DNA of 64,000 nucleotides from the NCBI RefSeq assembly GCF_001422725.1, contig NZ_LMMA01000002.1:1-64000 (forward strand), given 5' to 3'. The notes beneath the pieces are model-generated. The model did no database searches, was not told the origin of the DNA, and worked only from the letters and a program-made list of their open reading frames with translations. The DNA comes from Flavobacterium sp. Leaf82. Lineage in GTDB: Bacteria > Bacteroidota > Bacteroidia > Flavobacteriales > Flavobacteriaceae. Shown piece after piece: positions 56,132 to 64,000 of the stretch. Position numbers and translations under genes: made by a program. The first letter of the stretch is position 1. Each line of letters opens with the position of its first letter.

Positions 56132-56206
56132 ATGATAAGAAAATTACTTCAAAATTAATTGCGTAATTTAGTAAAACTAGAATTTAGTAATCTGAAATGA
56201 ATTAAT

Positions 56207-57232
56207 ATGAGCTTGAACATACCATCAAACAACAATAAAATTGCTTTTTTTTCGACGCAGCCTTATGACAAAACTTTCTTTAATAAGTACAATAAGGATT
56301 TTGGTTTTGAATTGGATTTTTTTGAAACACAACTCAATCCTCAAACTGTAATTTTAATCGAAAATGCTTCGATAGTTTGTGTATTTGTAAATGATATTGT
56401 CAATGAAGCAGTTATTAAACAATTAGCAGAAAAAAACGTAAAAATTATTGCATTGCGTTGCGCCGGTTTTAATAATGTTGATTTAGAAGCTGCAAAAACA
56501 CACAATATAAAAGTATGTCGCGTTCCGGCATATTCTCCTCAGGCAGTTGCAGAACATGCCATGGCGATGATTTTAACTTTAAACCGAAAAACACATAAAG
56601 CATATAACAGAGTGCGGGAACAAAATTTTTCCCTAAACGGATTATTAGGTTTTGATTTATTCGGAAAAACAATCGGAATCATTGGGACGGGAAATATCGG
56701 CAAAGCTTTTGCGAAAATTGCATTAGGTTTTGGCTGTAAAGTTTTAGCTTATGACATTGTCACAAATGATGCAATGATAAAGGACGGAGTTAAGTTTGTA
56801 TCACTAGAAGAAATTTTTAAAACGAGCGATATTATTTCATTGCATTGTCCGCTCAATGAATACACAAAACACATCATTAATAAAGATTCTATTGATTTAA
56901 TGAAAGAAAACGTGATGATTATTAATACAAGCAGGGGAGGATTAATAGAAACAGCTTGTGTTACTGAAGGTTTAAAAAAAGGCAAAATTGGCTATCTGGG
57001 AATTGACGTTTACGAACAGGAAGAAAAATTATTCTTCAGGGATCTTTCTGCTGATATTATTCAGGATGATGCGATTCAGCGTTTAATGAGTTTTCCTAAT
57101 GTTCTGGTTACCGCGCATCAGGCCTTTTTTACCAATGAAGCTTTAACACAGATTGCTTTGGTTACTTTTAATAATATAAAGTCTTTGCTGACTAATAATG
57201 ATATAGAAAATAAAGCGGCTTTGCTGGTTTAA
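56207..57232 (+). CDS. D-lactate dehydrogenase-like 2-hydroxyacid dehydrogenase, 341 aa
   Basis: The sequence follows LdhA closely: FFSTQPYDKTFFNKYN at the start, ALRCAGFNNVDLEAA, the Rossmann motif GIIGTGNIGKAF, catalytic Arg in NTSRGG, Glu in DVYEQE and His in TAHQAFFT. It should interconvert pyruvate and D-lactate with NADH. It is followed after 36 bp by a small lipoprotein gene on the same strand. Confidence 0.93.
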   Translation: MSLNIPSNNNKIAFFSTQPYDKTFFNKYNKDFGFELDFFETQLNPQTVILIENASIVCVFVNDIVNEAVIKQLAEKNVKIIALRCAGFNNVDLEAAKTHNIKVCRVPAYSPQAVAEHAMAMILTLNRKTHKAYNRVREQNFSLNGLLGFDLFGKTIGIIGTGNIGKAFAKIALGFGCKVLAYDIVTNDAMIKDGVKFVSLEEIFKTSDIISLHCPLNEYTKHIINKDSIDLMKENVMIINTSRGGLIETACVTEGLKKGKIGYLGIDVYEQEEKLFFRDLSADIIQDDAIQRLMSFPNVLVTAHQAFFTNEALTQIALVTFNNIKSLLTNNDIENKAALLV

Positions 57233-57268
57233 AAAAAACGTAATCGTAAGAATTAAAAAAAAGAAATT

Positions 57269-57871
57269 ATGAAAATAAAAATTTTAGTGGCATTTATAAT
57301 TTTAGGAATTATTTCGTGTCAAAATAAAGATAAAACGGAATCTAAAAGTATCATTAAAACAATTGCCGAAGATACATTATCTAAAACCGTTGCTGGAACT
57401 GCAGATGTAAGCGATGCACCGGTAAAAGAAGATAAAGTTGTTGAACAAATTCAAAAACAATTGAATATTCTATTAAAGAAAGATTTGCCTGCACTGACAA
57501 AAGAGGATCGATTTTTTTATTACGAAGCTTTCGATTTAAACAATGATAAAAAGGATGAATATTTCGTTGGTTTCTCAAACTCTAATTTCTGTGGAAGCGG
57601 CGGTTGTTCAGGATATATCTTAAACAACGACGGGAGTTTAATTAATTCTTTTACTGTAACAGATTTTCCTATTTATGTAACTACTTCAGTAACTGAAAAA
57701 TTTTATGATTTAATAGTTGTAAGTGGAGGGAAATTTCATCTTCTAAAATTAAAAAACGGAAAATATCCGTCAAATCCATCTGTTCAGGAAGTTGTAAAAG
57801 AGGAAGCGACAAGAGAAAATGCAAAGGTTTTGGATATTGATGGGAAGAAATTAGAGAAGTATTCTTTTTAA
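57269..57871 (+). CDS. Lipoprotein of unknown function, 200 aa
   Basis: The lipobox GIISC (Cys17) marks a lipoprotein. The mature part begins with a charged linker and has YYEAFDLNNDKKDEYFVGF, an FG-GAP-like calcium-type loop, and NFCGSGGCSGYIL with two cysteines that may form a disulphide. It resembles small lipoproteins that monitor or bind something in the periplasm, but no family can be named. Confidence 0.7.
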   Translation: MKIKILVAFIILGIISCQNKDKTESKSIIKTIAEDTLSKTVAGTADVSDAPVKEDKVVEQIQKQLNILLKKDLPALTKEDRFFYYEAFDLNNDKKDEYFVGFSNSNFCGSGGCSGYILNNDGSLINSFTVTDFPIYVTTSVTEKFYDLIVVSGGKFHLLKLKNGKYPSNPSVQEVVKEEATRENAKVLDIDGKKLEKYSF

Positions 57872-57889
57872 ATCTACCCGGGTTTGATA

Positions 57890-58039
57890 TTATATTTCAC
57901 AAAGCCATTCCAAATCTTCTTTATCTAAATCTTCCTGAGAAATTACTCGTCCATATTTTATGTCTTCTTCACTTTGTTTAAGAATATCTAATTCAGATTG
58001 GTCAAATTGATAAATGTTTAAAGTAGTCATATTTGCCAT
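57890..58039 (-). CDS. Small antitoxin-like protein, 49 aa
   Basis: A 50-codon frame encodes MANMTTLNIYQFDQSELDIL and ends EDIKYGRVISQEDLDKEDLEWLCEI. The pattern 'EEDIKxGRVxSQEDLDKxxxEWL' is typical of short Bacteroidota antitoxins that pair with ParE/RelE toxins. No toxin gene is next to it on either side, so it may be solitary or act elsewhere. It precedes the lysS terminator on the same strand as lysS. Confidence 0.6.
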   Translation of the reverse strand: MANMTTLNIYQFDQSELDILKQSEEDIKYGRVISQEDLDKEDLEWLCEI

Positions 58040-58077
58040 ATTTATGTTGTTTTAAAAATTATCTAAATTTAACGAAA

Positions 58078-58110
58078 AAACCCGACAGGTTTTTAAAATC
58101 TGTCGGGTTT
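58078..58110. terminator. Terminator between lysS and the antitoxin-like gene
   Basis: AAACCCGACAG and CTGTCGGGTTT form the stem. It lies downstream of lysS on the minus strand and shares its CCCGACAGG stem with the hairpin after alaS. Confidence 0.7.
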
Positions 58111-58149
58111 AATTATTATAAATCAGTTTTGGAATTTGAATTTTAAAAA

Positions 58150-59853
58150 CTATTCCACCAATTCCACAAACTTAAATTCACCTTCAACGGCAACTTTAGT
58201 CAAACCATGTTTAGATAAGTTTTTCATAGACGCATCCCATTTTTTACCGCTTAAATTCGCAGTAATTTTTAGTTGCTGAAGATCCATTTTATTTTCATTT
58301 CCTTTCAATAAATCTACTATAAATTTTTCTTCGTCAGACAATTCAATTTGAGCTTGTTTTTTCTCCGGACGCATTTGCGGGAACAATAAAACTTCCTGAA
58401 TCGAAGCATTGTTTGTTAAGTACATAATCAAACGGTCCATTCCAATTCCCATTCCGGATGTTGGCGGCATACCGTATTCAAGTGCTCTTAAGAAATCCTC
58501 GTCGATAATTCCGTTAGCTTCATCATCACCTTTTGCAGCCAAACGCATTTGGTCTTCAAAACGCTCACGCTGATCAATTGGGTCATTTAATTCAGAATAT
58601 GCATTTGCAATTTCTTTACCACAAACCATCAATTCAAAACGCTCTGTAAGTTCAGGATTATCGCGGTGTTCTTTACATAAAGGTGACATTTCTTTAGGAT
58701 AATCAGTGATAAAAGTTGGCTGAATATAATTTCCTTCGCATTTCGCTCCAAAAATCTCATCAATCAGTTTTCCTTTACCCATTGTTTTATCAACGTCAAT
58801 TCCCATTCCTCTTGCCGCGTCAAACAATTCTTCTTCCGTTTTACCTGAGATATCAAAACCAGTAAAATGTTTGATAGAATCTGTCATCGTAACACGGGCA
58901 TAAGGCGCTTTAAAGTTAATTTGGTGTTCACCAAAAGTAGCTTCGCTGGTTCCGTTTACGGCAATAGCGCAATGCTCTAGTAAACCTTCAGCAAATCCCA
59001 TCATCCAGTTGTAGTCTTTGTAGGCTACATATATTTCCATAGCGGTAAATTCAGGATTATGCGTTCTGTCCATTCCTTCATTTCTAAAGTTTTTCGAGAA
59101 TTCATAAACACCTTCAAAACCACCAACAATTAATCTTTTTAAATACAATTCGTTCGCAATACGCATATAAAGCGGAATATCAAGCGAATTATGGTGCGTG
59201 ATAAAAGGTCTCGCCGCAGCTCCACCAGGAATTGACTGTAAAACCGGAGTTTCAACTTCAAGATATCCTGAATCGTTAAAATAACCACGCATTGCAGTAT
59301 ATAACTTTGTACGTTTAATGAAGTTTTCTTTAACTTGCGGATTCACGGTTAAATCTACATAACGCATTCTGTAACGTAATTCAGGATCATTAAAAGCATC
59401 GTGTACGTTTCCGTCTTCGTCTACTTTTGGTAAAGGCAACGGACGTAAAGTTTTACTCAGGAAAGTAAATCCGTCTACACGAATACATTGTGCACCCACT
59501 TTTGTAGTAAACAATTCACCTTCGATACCAATAAAATCACCTAAATCAGTTAGTTTTTTAAAAACCGTATTGTATAAAGTTTTATCATCACCTTCGCACA
59601 AAACATCGCGATTAACGTACAATTGCAAACGTCCTTCGCTATCCTGCAATTCAGCAAAACAAGCTTTTCCCTGATCCCTCACACTCATCAAACGTCCGGC
59701 AACAATTACCTTCTTACCTTCTTCAAAAGACTCCTTAATTTGCTTCGAAGTATGATTTACAGGAAAAAGATTAGCTGGATAAGGATTGATTCCTAAGTTG
59801 CGTAAGTTTTGAAGTTTTTCTCTTCTAATGATTTCTTGTTCTGATAATGCCAT
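58150..59853 (-). CDS. lysS: Lysyl-tRNA synthetase, class II, 567 aa
   Basis: LysS charges tRNA-Lys. The OB-fold anticodon domain (about 50-155, with AGRLMSVRDQGKACFAELQD) is followed by the class II core with motif 2 FRNEGMDRTHNPEFT and motif 3 GIGMDRLIMYL. An extra C-terminal piece of about 65 residues follows motif 3, as in other Bacteroidota enzymes. A TATCTTTG box lies on the minus strand at 59876-59883. The gene is monocistronic. Confidence 0.96.
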   Translation of the reverse strand: MALSEQEIIRREKLQNLRNLGINPYPANLFPVNHTSKQIKESFEEGKKVIVAGRLMSVRDQGKACFAELQDSEGRLQLYVNRDVLCEGDDKTLYNTVFKKLTDLGDFIGIEGELFTTKVGAQCIRVDGFTFLSKTLRPLPLPKVDEDGNVHDAFNDPELRYRMRYVDLTVNPQVKENFIKRTKLYTAMRGYFNDSGYLEVETPVLQSIPGGAAARPFITHHNSLDIPLYMRIANELYLKRLIVGGFEGVYEFSKNFRNEGMDRTHNPEFTAMEIYVAYKDYNWMMGFAEGLLEHCAIAVNGTSEATFGEHQINFKAPYARVTMTDSIKHFTGFDISGKTEEELFDAARGMGIDVDKTMGKGKLIDEIFGAKCEGNYIQPTFITDYPKEMSPLCKEHRDNPELTERFELMVCGKEIANAYSELNDPIDQRERFEDQMRLAAKGDDEANGIIDEDFLRALEYGMPPTSGMGIGMDRLIMYLTNNASIQEVLLFPQMRPEKKQAQIELSDEEKFIVDLLKGNENKMDLQQLKITANLSGKKWDASMKNLSKHGLTKVAVEGEFKFVELVE

Positions 59854-59875
59854 TTTGTGCTCTTTTTTAAGTGTG

Positions 59876-59883
59876 CAAAGATA
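59876..59883 (-). promoter_or_regulatory. Predicted -7 box TATCTTTG of lysS
   Basis: Read on the minus strand the site matches TAnnTTTG, 22 bp before the lysS start codon. Confidence 0.6.
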
Positions 59884-59960
59884 AAGAAAAGAATGTAGAT
59901 TTCAGAATGCAGTTTTTAGATTTTTTGAAGCACAAATTTTAGGTTTTCAATACCCTTTTG

Positions 59961-60024
59961 TCCCGCTATCCGCTTGTATCTTTTTTGCCAAAAAAGCAAA
60001 AAAGGATACCGCTGCTATCGGGGC
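59961..60024. repeat. Imperfect inverted repeat before the lipoprotein-lipB genes
   Basis: CCCGCTATCCGCTTGTATC is mirrored by GGATACCGCTGCTATCGGGG around a TTTTTTGCC-AAAAAAGCAAAAAA centre. The wording is a repeat type common in Flavobacterium intergenic DNA. The rest of the 59854-60188 gap holds the lysS promoter and the promoter box at 60166-60173. Confidence 0.55.
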
Positions 60025-60165
60025 TAGAGGAGAAGTTTTAGGTTTTAAAAGACATTTGATTAGAGGTTTTAGAATGACAAGAATGACAAAGCAATCCTAA
60101 ATACAAACAATAATACGATTAGACAATTCATCTAATAAACGATTCATCAAATAGAATAGTCTTTG

Positions 60166-60173
60166 TATCTTTG
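60166..60173 (+). promoter_or_regulatory. Predicted -7 box TATCTTTG
   Basis: The box lies 15 bp before the chosen ATG at 60189. It overlaps a TTG that would otherwise extend the frame, so the ATG is preferred. Confidence 0.55.
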
Positions 60174-60188
60174 ATAAAAATTACCCAT

Positions 60189-60941
60189 ATGAAATTATAC
60201 AAATTCCTTAGTTTTTGTTTTTTAATAGCAACATTAACAAGCTGTACTTTAACCGAAAATATGTATGTAAGCGATAACGGAAACGGAAAATTTTCTGTTG
60301 ATATCGATGGTTCGTCTTTAATGGCAATGGCGGGAGATCAGATTGGCGATCAAATGGGAGCCGAAGCCAAAAAGAATGTAGATTCTACTTTTACTTTTAA
60401 ACAATTATTTGAAGAGAAAAAAGACAGTATTGCAAAATTATCCCCAGAAGCTCAAAATGACCTTAAAAAGCTGGAGAGTTTTGTAGTAAATACTAAAATG
60501 AATTCAGAAAAGAAAGAGTTTTTAATGACGCTTTCCAGAGATTTTAAAAATGTAAATGAATTACAAGATGTATTGCAGTCTTTAAGTGCGCTTCAAAAAC
60601 TGGAAGGAGCAGGAAGTGCATCACCTTTTGGGAACGGTTTAGGAGATAATAGCAGTAAATTAAGTTATACGTATGACGGTAAGAAATTTACTAGAAAAGC
60701 TGTAATTGATAAACAAAAACTAGCTGAAAAAGCAAAAGATTCTGCACCGGATATGTCGAAAATGATTTTTGCTTCTTCTACCTATATTATAAAGTATCAT
60801 TTTCCTAAACGTATCAAAAAAGTTTCTAACCCAAATGCTTTGTTTAGCGACGATCGAAAATCAATTACAATTCAATACCCTTTCACGGATTATATGGAGA
60901 ATCCTGACAAACTTAACTTTGATGTAGAGTTTGAAAAATAA
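60189..60941 (+). CDS. Lipoprotein of unknown function, 250 aa
   Basis: The lipobox TLTSC (Cys19) follows a hydrophobic signal. The mature part has an Asp/Gly-rich start (VSDNGNGKFSVDIDGSS), a helical centre and a C-terminal FPKRIKKVSNPNALFSDD-type beta region. No domain is recognised. It is 5 bp before lipB and should share its transcript. Confidence 0.75.
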   Translation: MKLYKFLSFCFLIATLTSCTLTENMYVSDNGNGKFSVDIDGSSLMAMAGDQIGDQMGAEAKKNVDSTFTFKQLFEEKKDSIAKLSPEAQNDLKKLESFVVNTKMNSEKKEFLMTLSRDFKNVNELQDVLQSLSALQKLEGAGSASPFGNGLGDNSSKLSYTYDGKKFTRKAVIDKQKLAEKAKDSAPDMSKMIFASSTYIIKYHFPKRIKKVSNPNALFSDDRKSITIQYPFTDYMENPDKLNFDVEFEK

Positions 60942-60946
60942 TAAAA

Positions 60947-61645
60947 ATGAATAAAAAAATTCAACTTCAGGATTTAGGAAGTAAAGACTATAAATCGACC
61001 TGGGAATATCAGGAAGATCTTTTTAAGGATATAGTCGACTTAAAAATCAAAAATAGAAGAGAAGAGCTCGATTTAGAAACACCAAATTATTTGTTGTTTG
61101 TAGAACATCCTCATGTTTATACTTTAGGTAAAAGTGGTGATCTTGAAAACTTGCTGCTAAACGAAAAACAGCTGGAAGCTAAAGGCGCAACTTTTTATAA
61201 AATCAATCGTGGTGGTGACATCACCTATCACGGACCAGGACAAATTGTAGGTTATCCTATTTTGGATTTAGAAAATTTTTTTACGGATATTCATAAATAT
61301 CTACGTTTTCTGGAAGGATCTATTATTCTGACTCTGGAGGAATATGGTTTAAAATGTGGTAGAAGCGAAGGGGAAACCGGAGTGTGGCTGGATGTTGGAA
61401 CTCCGTTTGCACGAAAAATATGTGCACTTGGTGTACGTGCTTCACGCTGGGTAACGATGCATGGATTTGCTTTAAATGTAAATGTAGATTTAGGTTACTT
61501 TGATAATATTATTCCGTGTGGAATTCGCGGGAAAGGAGTTACTTCATTACAAGTAGAACTTGGTGTAGAAAAAGTGGATGAAGACGAAGTAAAAGCCAAA
61601 ATTGTAAAATATTTGACTCAATTATTCGAAGCTGAATTTATTTAA
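60947..61645 (+). CDS. lipB: Lipoyl(octanoyl) transferase, 232 aa
   Basis: LipB moves octanoate from acyl carrier protein to target lysines, the first step of lipoate attachment to 2-oxoacid dehydrogenases. The family blocks VEHPHVYTLGKSG, INRGGDITYHGPGQIVGYPI and the catalytic cysteine in PCGIRGKGVTSL are all present. It follows the lipoprotein gene after 5 bp. Confidence 0.95.
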   Translation: MNKKIQLQDLGSKDYKSTWEYQEDLFKDIVDLKIKNRREELDLETPNYLLFVEHPHVYTLGKSGDLENLLLNEKQLEAKGATFYKINRGGDITYHGPGQIVGYPILDLENFFTDIHKYLRFLEGSIILTLEEYGLKCGRSEGETGVWLDVGTPFARKICALGVRASRWVTMHGFALNVNVDLGYFDNIIPCGIRGKGVTSLQVELGVEKVDEDEVKAKIVKYLTQLFEAEFI

Positions 61646-61667
61646 TTAGCTTTTTAAATATATAAGG

Positions 61668-62486
61668 ATGAAAGATGCTGAAGAAAATAACAATTATAGA
61701 ATTGCTGTTCCTTTAGCATTTGAAAATGTTTTTTCTCACTTTTACTTTGCAGAGAATAAAACCGACCTTCCAATAACGAAAACGTTATTACCAAGCTTTC
61801 AAACCATTCTGGTTTTTAATTTTGGCTCAAGGGCTTTTTTAAAATCTGAACAAAATAACATTCTTGAAGTAGAAAAGTGTTTGGTTTTAGGACCAATAAA
61901 ACAAGCTTTCGATTATACTTTAGATCCGGGCTCTGAGATATTAGTTGCTAATTTTAAGGAGGATGCTTTTTATCGATTCTTTGGTAATGTACTTTTTGAT
62001 GCTTTACCTATTCATCCCGATGCCTTAATTCAGAAAAATTGTTTTACAACTTTATGGGAAGAGTTAAAAGAGATAGCTAACACAAAAGATCGGGTAAATT
62101 ACATTTTAGAGTTTTGTAAACCTTATTTACGGGAACAAAATACTATAATATCACTTTTGTCAGACTTTAAAGAAGATAATTTAAATCCCATTAAAGCAAT
62201 TGCTTCAAAAATAAATCAAAGCGAAAGAAATATTCAACTTAACCAAAAGAAGTTTTTTGGTTATACTGTTAAGGAAGTCAATCGTTATGAAAGGTTTTTA
62301 AAAGCGGTTGAGGTAATTCAAAAAAATGCTGTTGGTTCTATAATTACTGATTGGATTACTGTAGTCGATCAGTGTGGTTATTATGATCAAAGTCAGTTGA
62401 TACATGACTTTAAATATTATATGAATATTTCGCCAACAAAATTTCTAAAATTCCAAAATGATATCTGCAGTTCAAAAGCAGACTAA
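61668..62486 (+). CDS. AraC-family transcriptional regulator, 272 aa
   Basis: The C-terminal half (about 175-265) is an AraC-type double helix-turn-helix, with NQKKFFGYTVKEVNRYERFLKAV and, later, GYYDQSQLIHDFKYYMNISPTKF. The N-terminal half is a likely sensor domain of unknown ligand. It lies 79 bp upstream of an NAD(P)H oxidoreductase gene with its own promoter box, so it may control it. A role in quinone or electrophile response is inference from that neighbour. Confidence 0.9.
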   Translation: MKDAEENNNYRIAVPLAFENVFSHFYFAENKTDLPITKTLLPSFQTILVFNFGSRAFLKSEQNNILEVEKCLVLGPIKQAFDYTLDPGSEILVANFKEDAFYRFFGNVLFDALPIHPDALIQKNCFTTLWEELKEIANTKDRVNYILEFCKPYLREQNTIISLLSDFKEDNLNPIKAIASKINQSERNIQLNQKKFFGYTVKEVNRYERFLKAVEVIQKNAVGSIITDWITVVDQCGYYDQSQLIHDFKYYMNISPTKFLKFQNDICSSKAD

Positions 62487-62530
62487 TTTAGGTTTTCGTT
62501 TTCTTACAATTGTACCCAAACCTTGCTTTC

Positions 62531-62538
62531 TAAATTTG
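62531..62538 (+). promoter_or_regulatory. Predicted -7 box TAAATTTG
   Basis: The box lies 27 bp before the ATG at 62566 and supports a separate promoter for the oxidoreductase gene. Confidence 0.55.
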
Positions 62539-62565
62539 TCATGTTCAATCTTAAAAAATAAAAAC

Positions 62566-63171
62566 ATGAAAAATTTAGTTATTTATGCGCATCCAAATTC
62601 TGGTAGTTTAAATCATTTCTTTAAACAGACTGTAATCGAAAATCTTCAGGAATCAGGTCAGGAAATTGTTATTCGTGATTTGAACGCAATCAATTTTAAT
62701 CCCGTTTTATCTCTTGAAGATATGAACGGACAAAGAATAGGAGAAGTTGCAGATGATGTTAAAACAGAACAGGATTTTATTACATGGGCTGATCGCATTA
62801 TTTTTATTTACCCAATTTGGTGGACAGGTATGCCGGCAATTATGAAGGGTTATATTGATCGTGTTTTTAGTTACGGATTTGCTTATCGATACGATCAAGG
62901 TGTTCAAAAAGGCTTATTAACCGGTAAGAAAACCATTATTATCAATTCGCACGGAAAATCAAATGCAGAATATGAAGCAATGGGAATGGATAAAGCTTTA
63001 ACCTTAACATCTGATACGGGAATTTTTATTTATTCAGGATTAGAAATCCAGAGACATTTTTATTTTGATAAAGCTGACAGGGCTTCTGCTGAAGATATTT
63101 TGAAATGGAAATATGAATTAATCTCGATTTTAAAAGAAAATGAAAAGATTACTAAAACCCTAGAATTCTAG
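62566..63171 (+). CDS. NAD(P)H quinone oxidoreductase-like flavoprotein, 201 aa
   Basis: A flavodoxin-like fold: [18 protein letters not shown] binds the flavin phosphate, [29 protein letters not shown] contains the family core, and [12 protein letters not shown] the third flavin loop. Relatives reduce quinones with NAD(P)H (kefF/QR2-type). I chose the ATG at 62566, just after the promoter box; the 36-codon upstream extension overlaps the AraC gene and looks non-coding. It is convergent with rnhB (12-bp overlap). Confidence 0.88.
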   Translation: MKNLVIYAHPNSGSLNHFFKQTVIENLQESGQEIVIRDLNAINFNPVLSLEDMNGQRIGEVADDVKTEQDFITWADRIIFIYPIWWTGMPAIMKGYIDRVFSYGFAYRYDQGVQKGLLTGKKTIIINSHGKSNAEYEAMGMDKALTLTSDTGIFIYSGLEIQRHFYFDKADRASAEDILKWKYELISILKENEKITKTLEF

Positions 63172-63819
63172 AGAAAGTTGTTCAGGCAAGAGTCTGAAAC
63201 TCATTCGGTGGTATTTTGTAGTTCCATATTTTCTAATAGCTTCCCGATGTTCTTTGGTAGGATATCCTTTATTCTGTTTCCAATTGTACATCGGGAATTC
63301 TTCATGAATTTGATCCATATATTCATCTCGATATGTTTTTGCCAAAACAGAAGCTGCAGCAATACTTAAAAATTTTGCATCTCCTTTTATAATGCTTTGA
63401 TTGGGAATAGATTTTAATAATTCTATTTCAGTTAAAGAGAATTGCTTTCCAAAGCTATTTTTCAAGCCTAATTTTGCATTCAGGGAACGATTTCCGTCTA
63501 CAATAATAAATTCAGGAACCTGATTTAATTTTAAAATGCATTCCTGCATTCCTTTCATTGATGCGTTAAGTATGTTTATTTCGTCTATTTCGTCTGGTAA
63601 TAAATGTGTAACTGCAAAGCAAACAGCGTGTTGTTCTATAATTGGTTTTAATAATACTCTGGTTTTTTCAGACAATTGTTTACTGTCATTTAAAATCTGA
63701 TTTTCAAAATCTGCAGGTAAAATTACAGCTGCTGCTGTTACTGGTCCGGCGAGACAACCACGTCCAGCCTCATCGGTTCCGGTTTCCATAACAAATCCGG
63801 AAAAATTTTTTGCAAGCAT
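63160..63819 (-). CDS. rnhB: Ribonuclease HII, 219 aa
   Basis: RNase HII cuts RNA in RNA/DNA hybrids and starts removal of single ribonucleotides from DNA. The active-site DE pair is in [13 protein letters not shown], with the later Asp of the family in IIVDGN and [17 protein letters not shown]. The N-terminus MLAKNF before [11 protein letters not shown] is short and normal. It overlaps the oxidoreductase gene end by 12 bp. Confidence 0.95.
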   Translation of the reverse strand: MLAKNFSGFVMETGTDEAGRGCLAGPVTAAAVILPADFENQILNDSKQLSEKTRVLLKPIIEQHAVCFAVTHLLPDEIDEINILNASMKGMQECILKLNQVPEFIIVDGNRSLNAKLGLKNSFGKQFSLTEIELLKSIPNQSIIKGDAKFLSIAAASVLAKTYRDEYMDQIHEEFPMYNWKQNKGYPTKEHREAIRKYGTTKYHRMSFRLLPEQLSLEF

Positions 63820-64000
63820 TTTCTCTTTATTTCTTTTAATTCACAAATATTACAAAATTTCTAAAACAAATTTCTATATTTTTTTAAACAAAAAACTTGT
63901 AATTGTCAAAAGTTTAAAAAAGCTATCTATTTTAATGATGTTGATAAAAGAGATTGTAGTTTTTTATGAGGTTGATGGATTTGTTGTCGAAGTTGTTAAA

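Noticed and set aside
62458..62565. Upstream extension of the NAD(P)H oxidoreductase
   Set aside because: It overlaps the AraC gene and the promoter box at 62531-62538, and the peptide is unlike the family; the ATG at 62566 begins the flavodoxin fold.
63935..64000. Frame open to the window edge starting MMLIKEIVVFYEVDG
   Set aside because: Only 22 codons are visible and there is no promoter box; it could be a gene start but cannot be supported.

Overview
The window is a piece of a low-G+C chromosome from a Bacteroidota of the family Flavobacteriaceae, most likely Flavobacterium. The evidence is the gene content (a GSCFA protein, a TamB/TamL pair, a T9SS-sorted GH30 enzyme, DUF4230, DUF4274 and DUF5522 proteins, a group III truncated haemoglobin), the TAnnTTTG-type -7 promoter boxes, weak Shine-Dalgarno signals, and the strong use of TTA and AAA codons. 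No database search was possible. Family names come from motifs read in the translations.

Bases 1-5655 look like accessory DNA. They start inside repeated ends of an IS21-type element. Then come a coiled-coil protein of unknown function, an XRE-type repressor with a perfect 14-bp inverted-repeat operator, an operon with a degenerate MNT-HEPN protein and two small tandem paralogues, and a small protein overlapping a large serine recombinase. The recombinase reading frame ends inside the initiator tRNA-fMet gene, so the element appears to have inserted at the 3' side of that tRNA.

From 5.8 kb the window is housekeeping and envelope DNA. In order: era, an unknown membrane-anchored protein and der (5.8-9.3 kb). 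Then two outer-membrane receptors facing each other (9.5-15.1 kb), the second preceded by a 37-codon leader peptide ending in MMCMCW and by an Rrf2 regulator. Then a TPM/TPM/LemA/MerR/M23 cluster divergent from alaS, an ABC exporter, a lipoprotein, a GSCFA protein, tamB and tamL, a DUF4230 protein, an aromatic amino acid hydroxylase, a DKNYY-type gene broken by an in-frame TGA, a truncated haemoglobin and a secreted GH30 glycosidase. Next is ilvA, preceded by a complete isoleucine attenuator. After it come a DUF4136 lipoprotein, hutU, a 2-hydroxyacid dehydrogenase, a DUF5522 protein, a small HExxH protein, a PLP-dependent deaminase/desulfhydrase, a glucosaminidase-LysM lipoprotein, hemL, a metzincin-type protease, two Spy-like periplasmic proteins, a DUF4274 protein, a D-lactate-dehydrogenase-like enzyme, a small antitoxin-like protein, lysS, lipB, an AraC regulator with an NAD(P)H oxidoreductase, and rnhB.

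The most interesting items are regulatory and too short for normal gene calling. One is the sulphur-amino-acid leader peptide between the Rrf2 regulator and the TonB receptor, with an ATTTACTA inverted repeat at its promoter. The other is the ilvA attenuator: an 18-residue leader peptide with eight isoleucines, plus mutually exclusive antiterminator and terminator. The intergenic spaces also hold several families of palindromic interspersed repeats, which produce false upstream extensions of ilvA and hutU.
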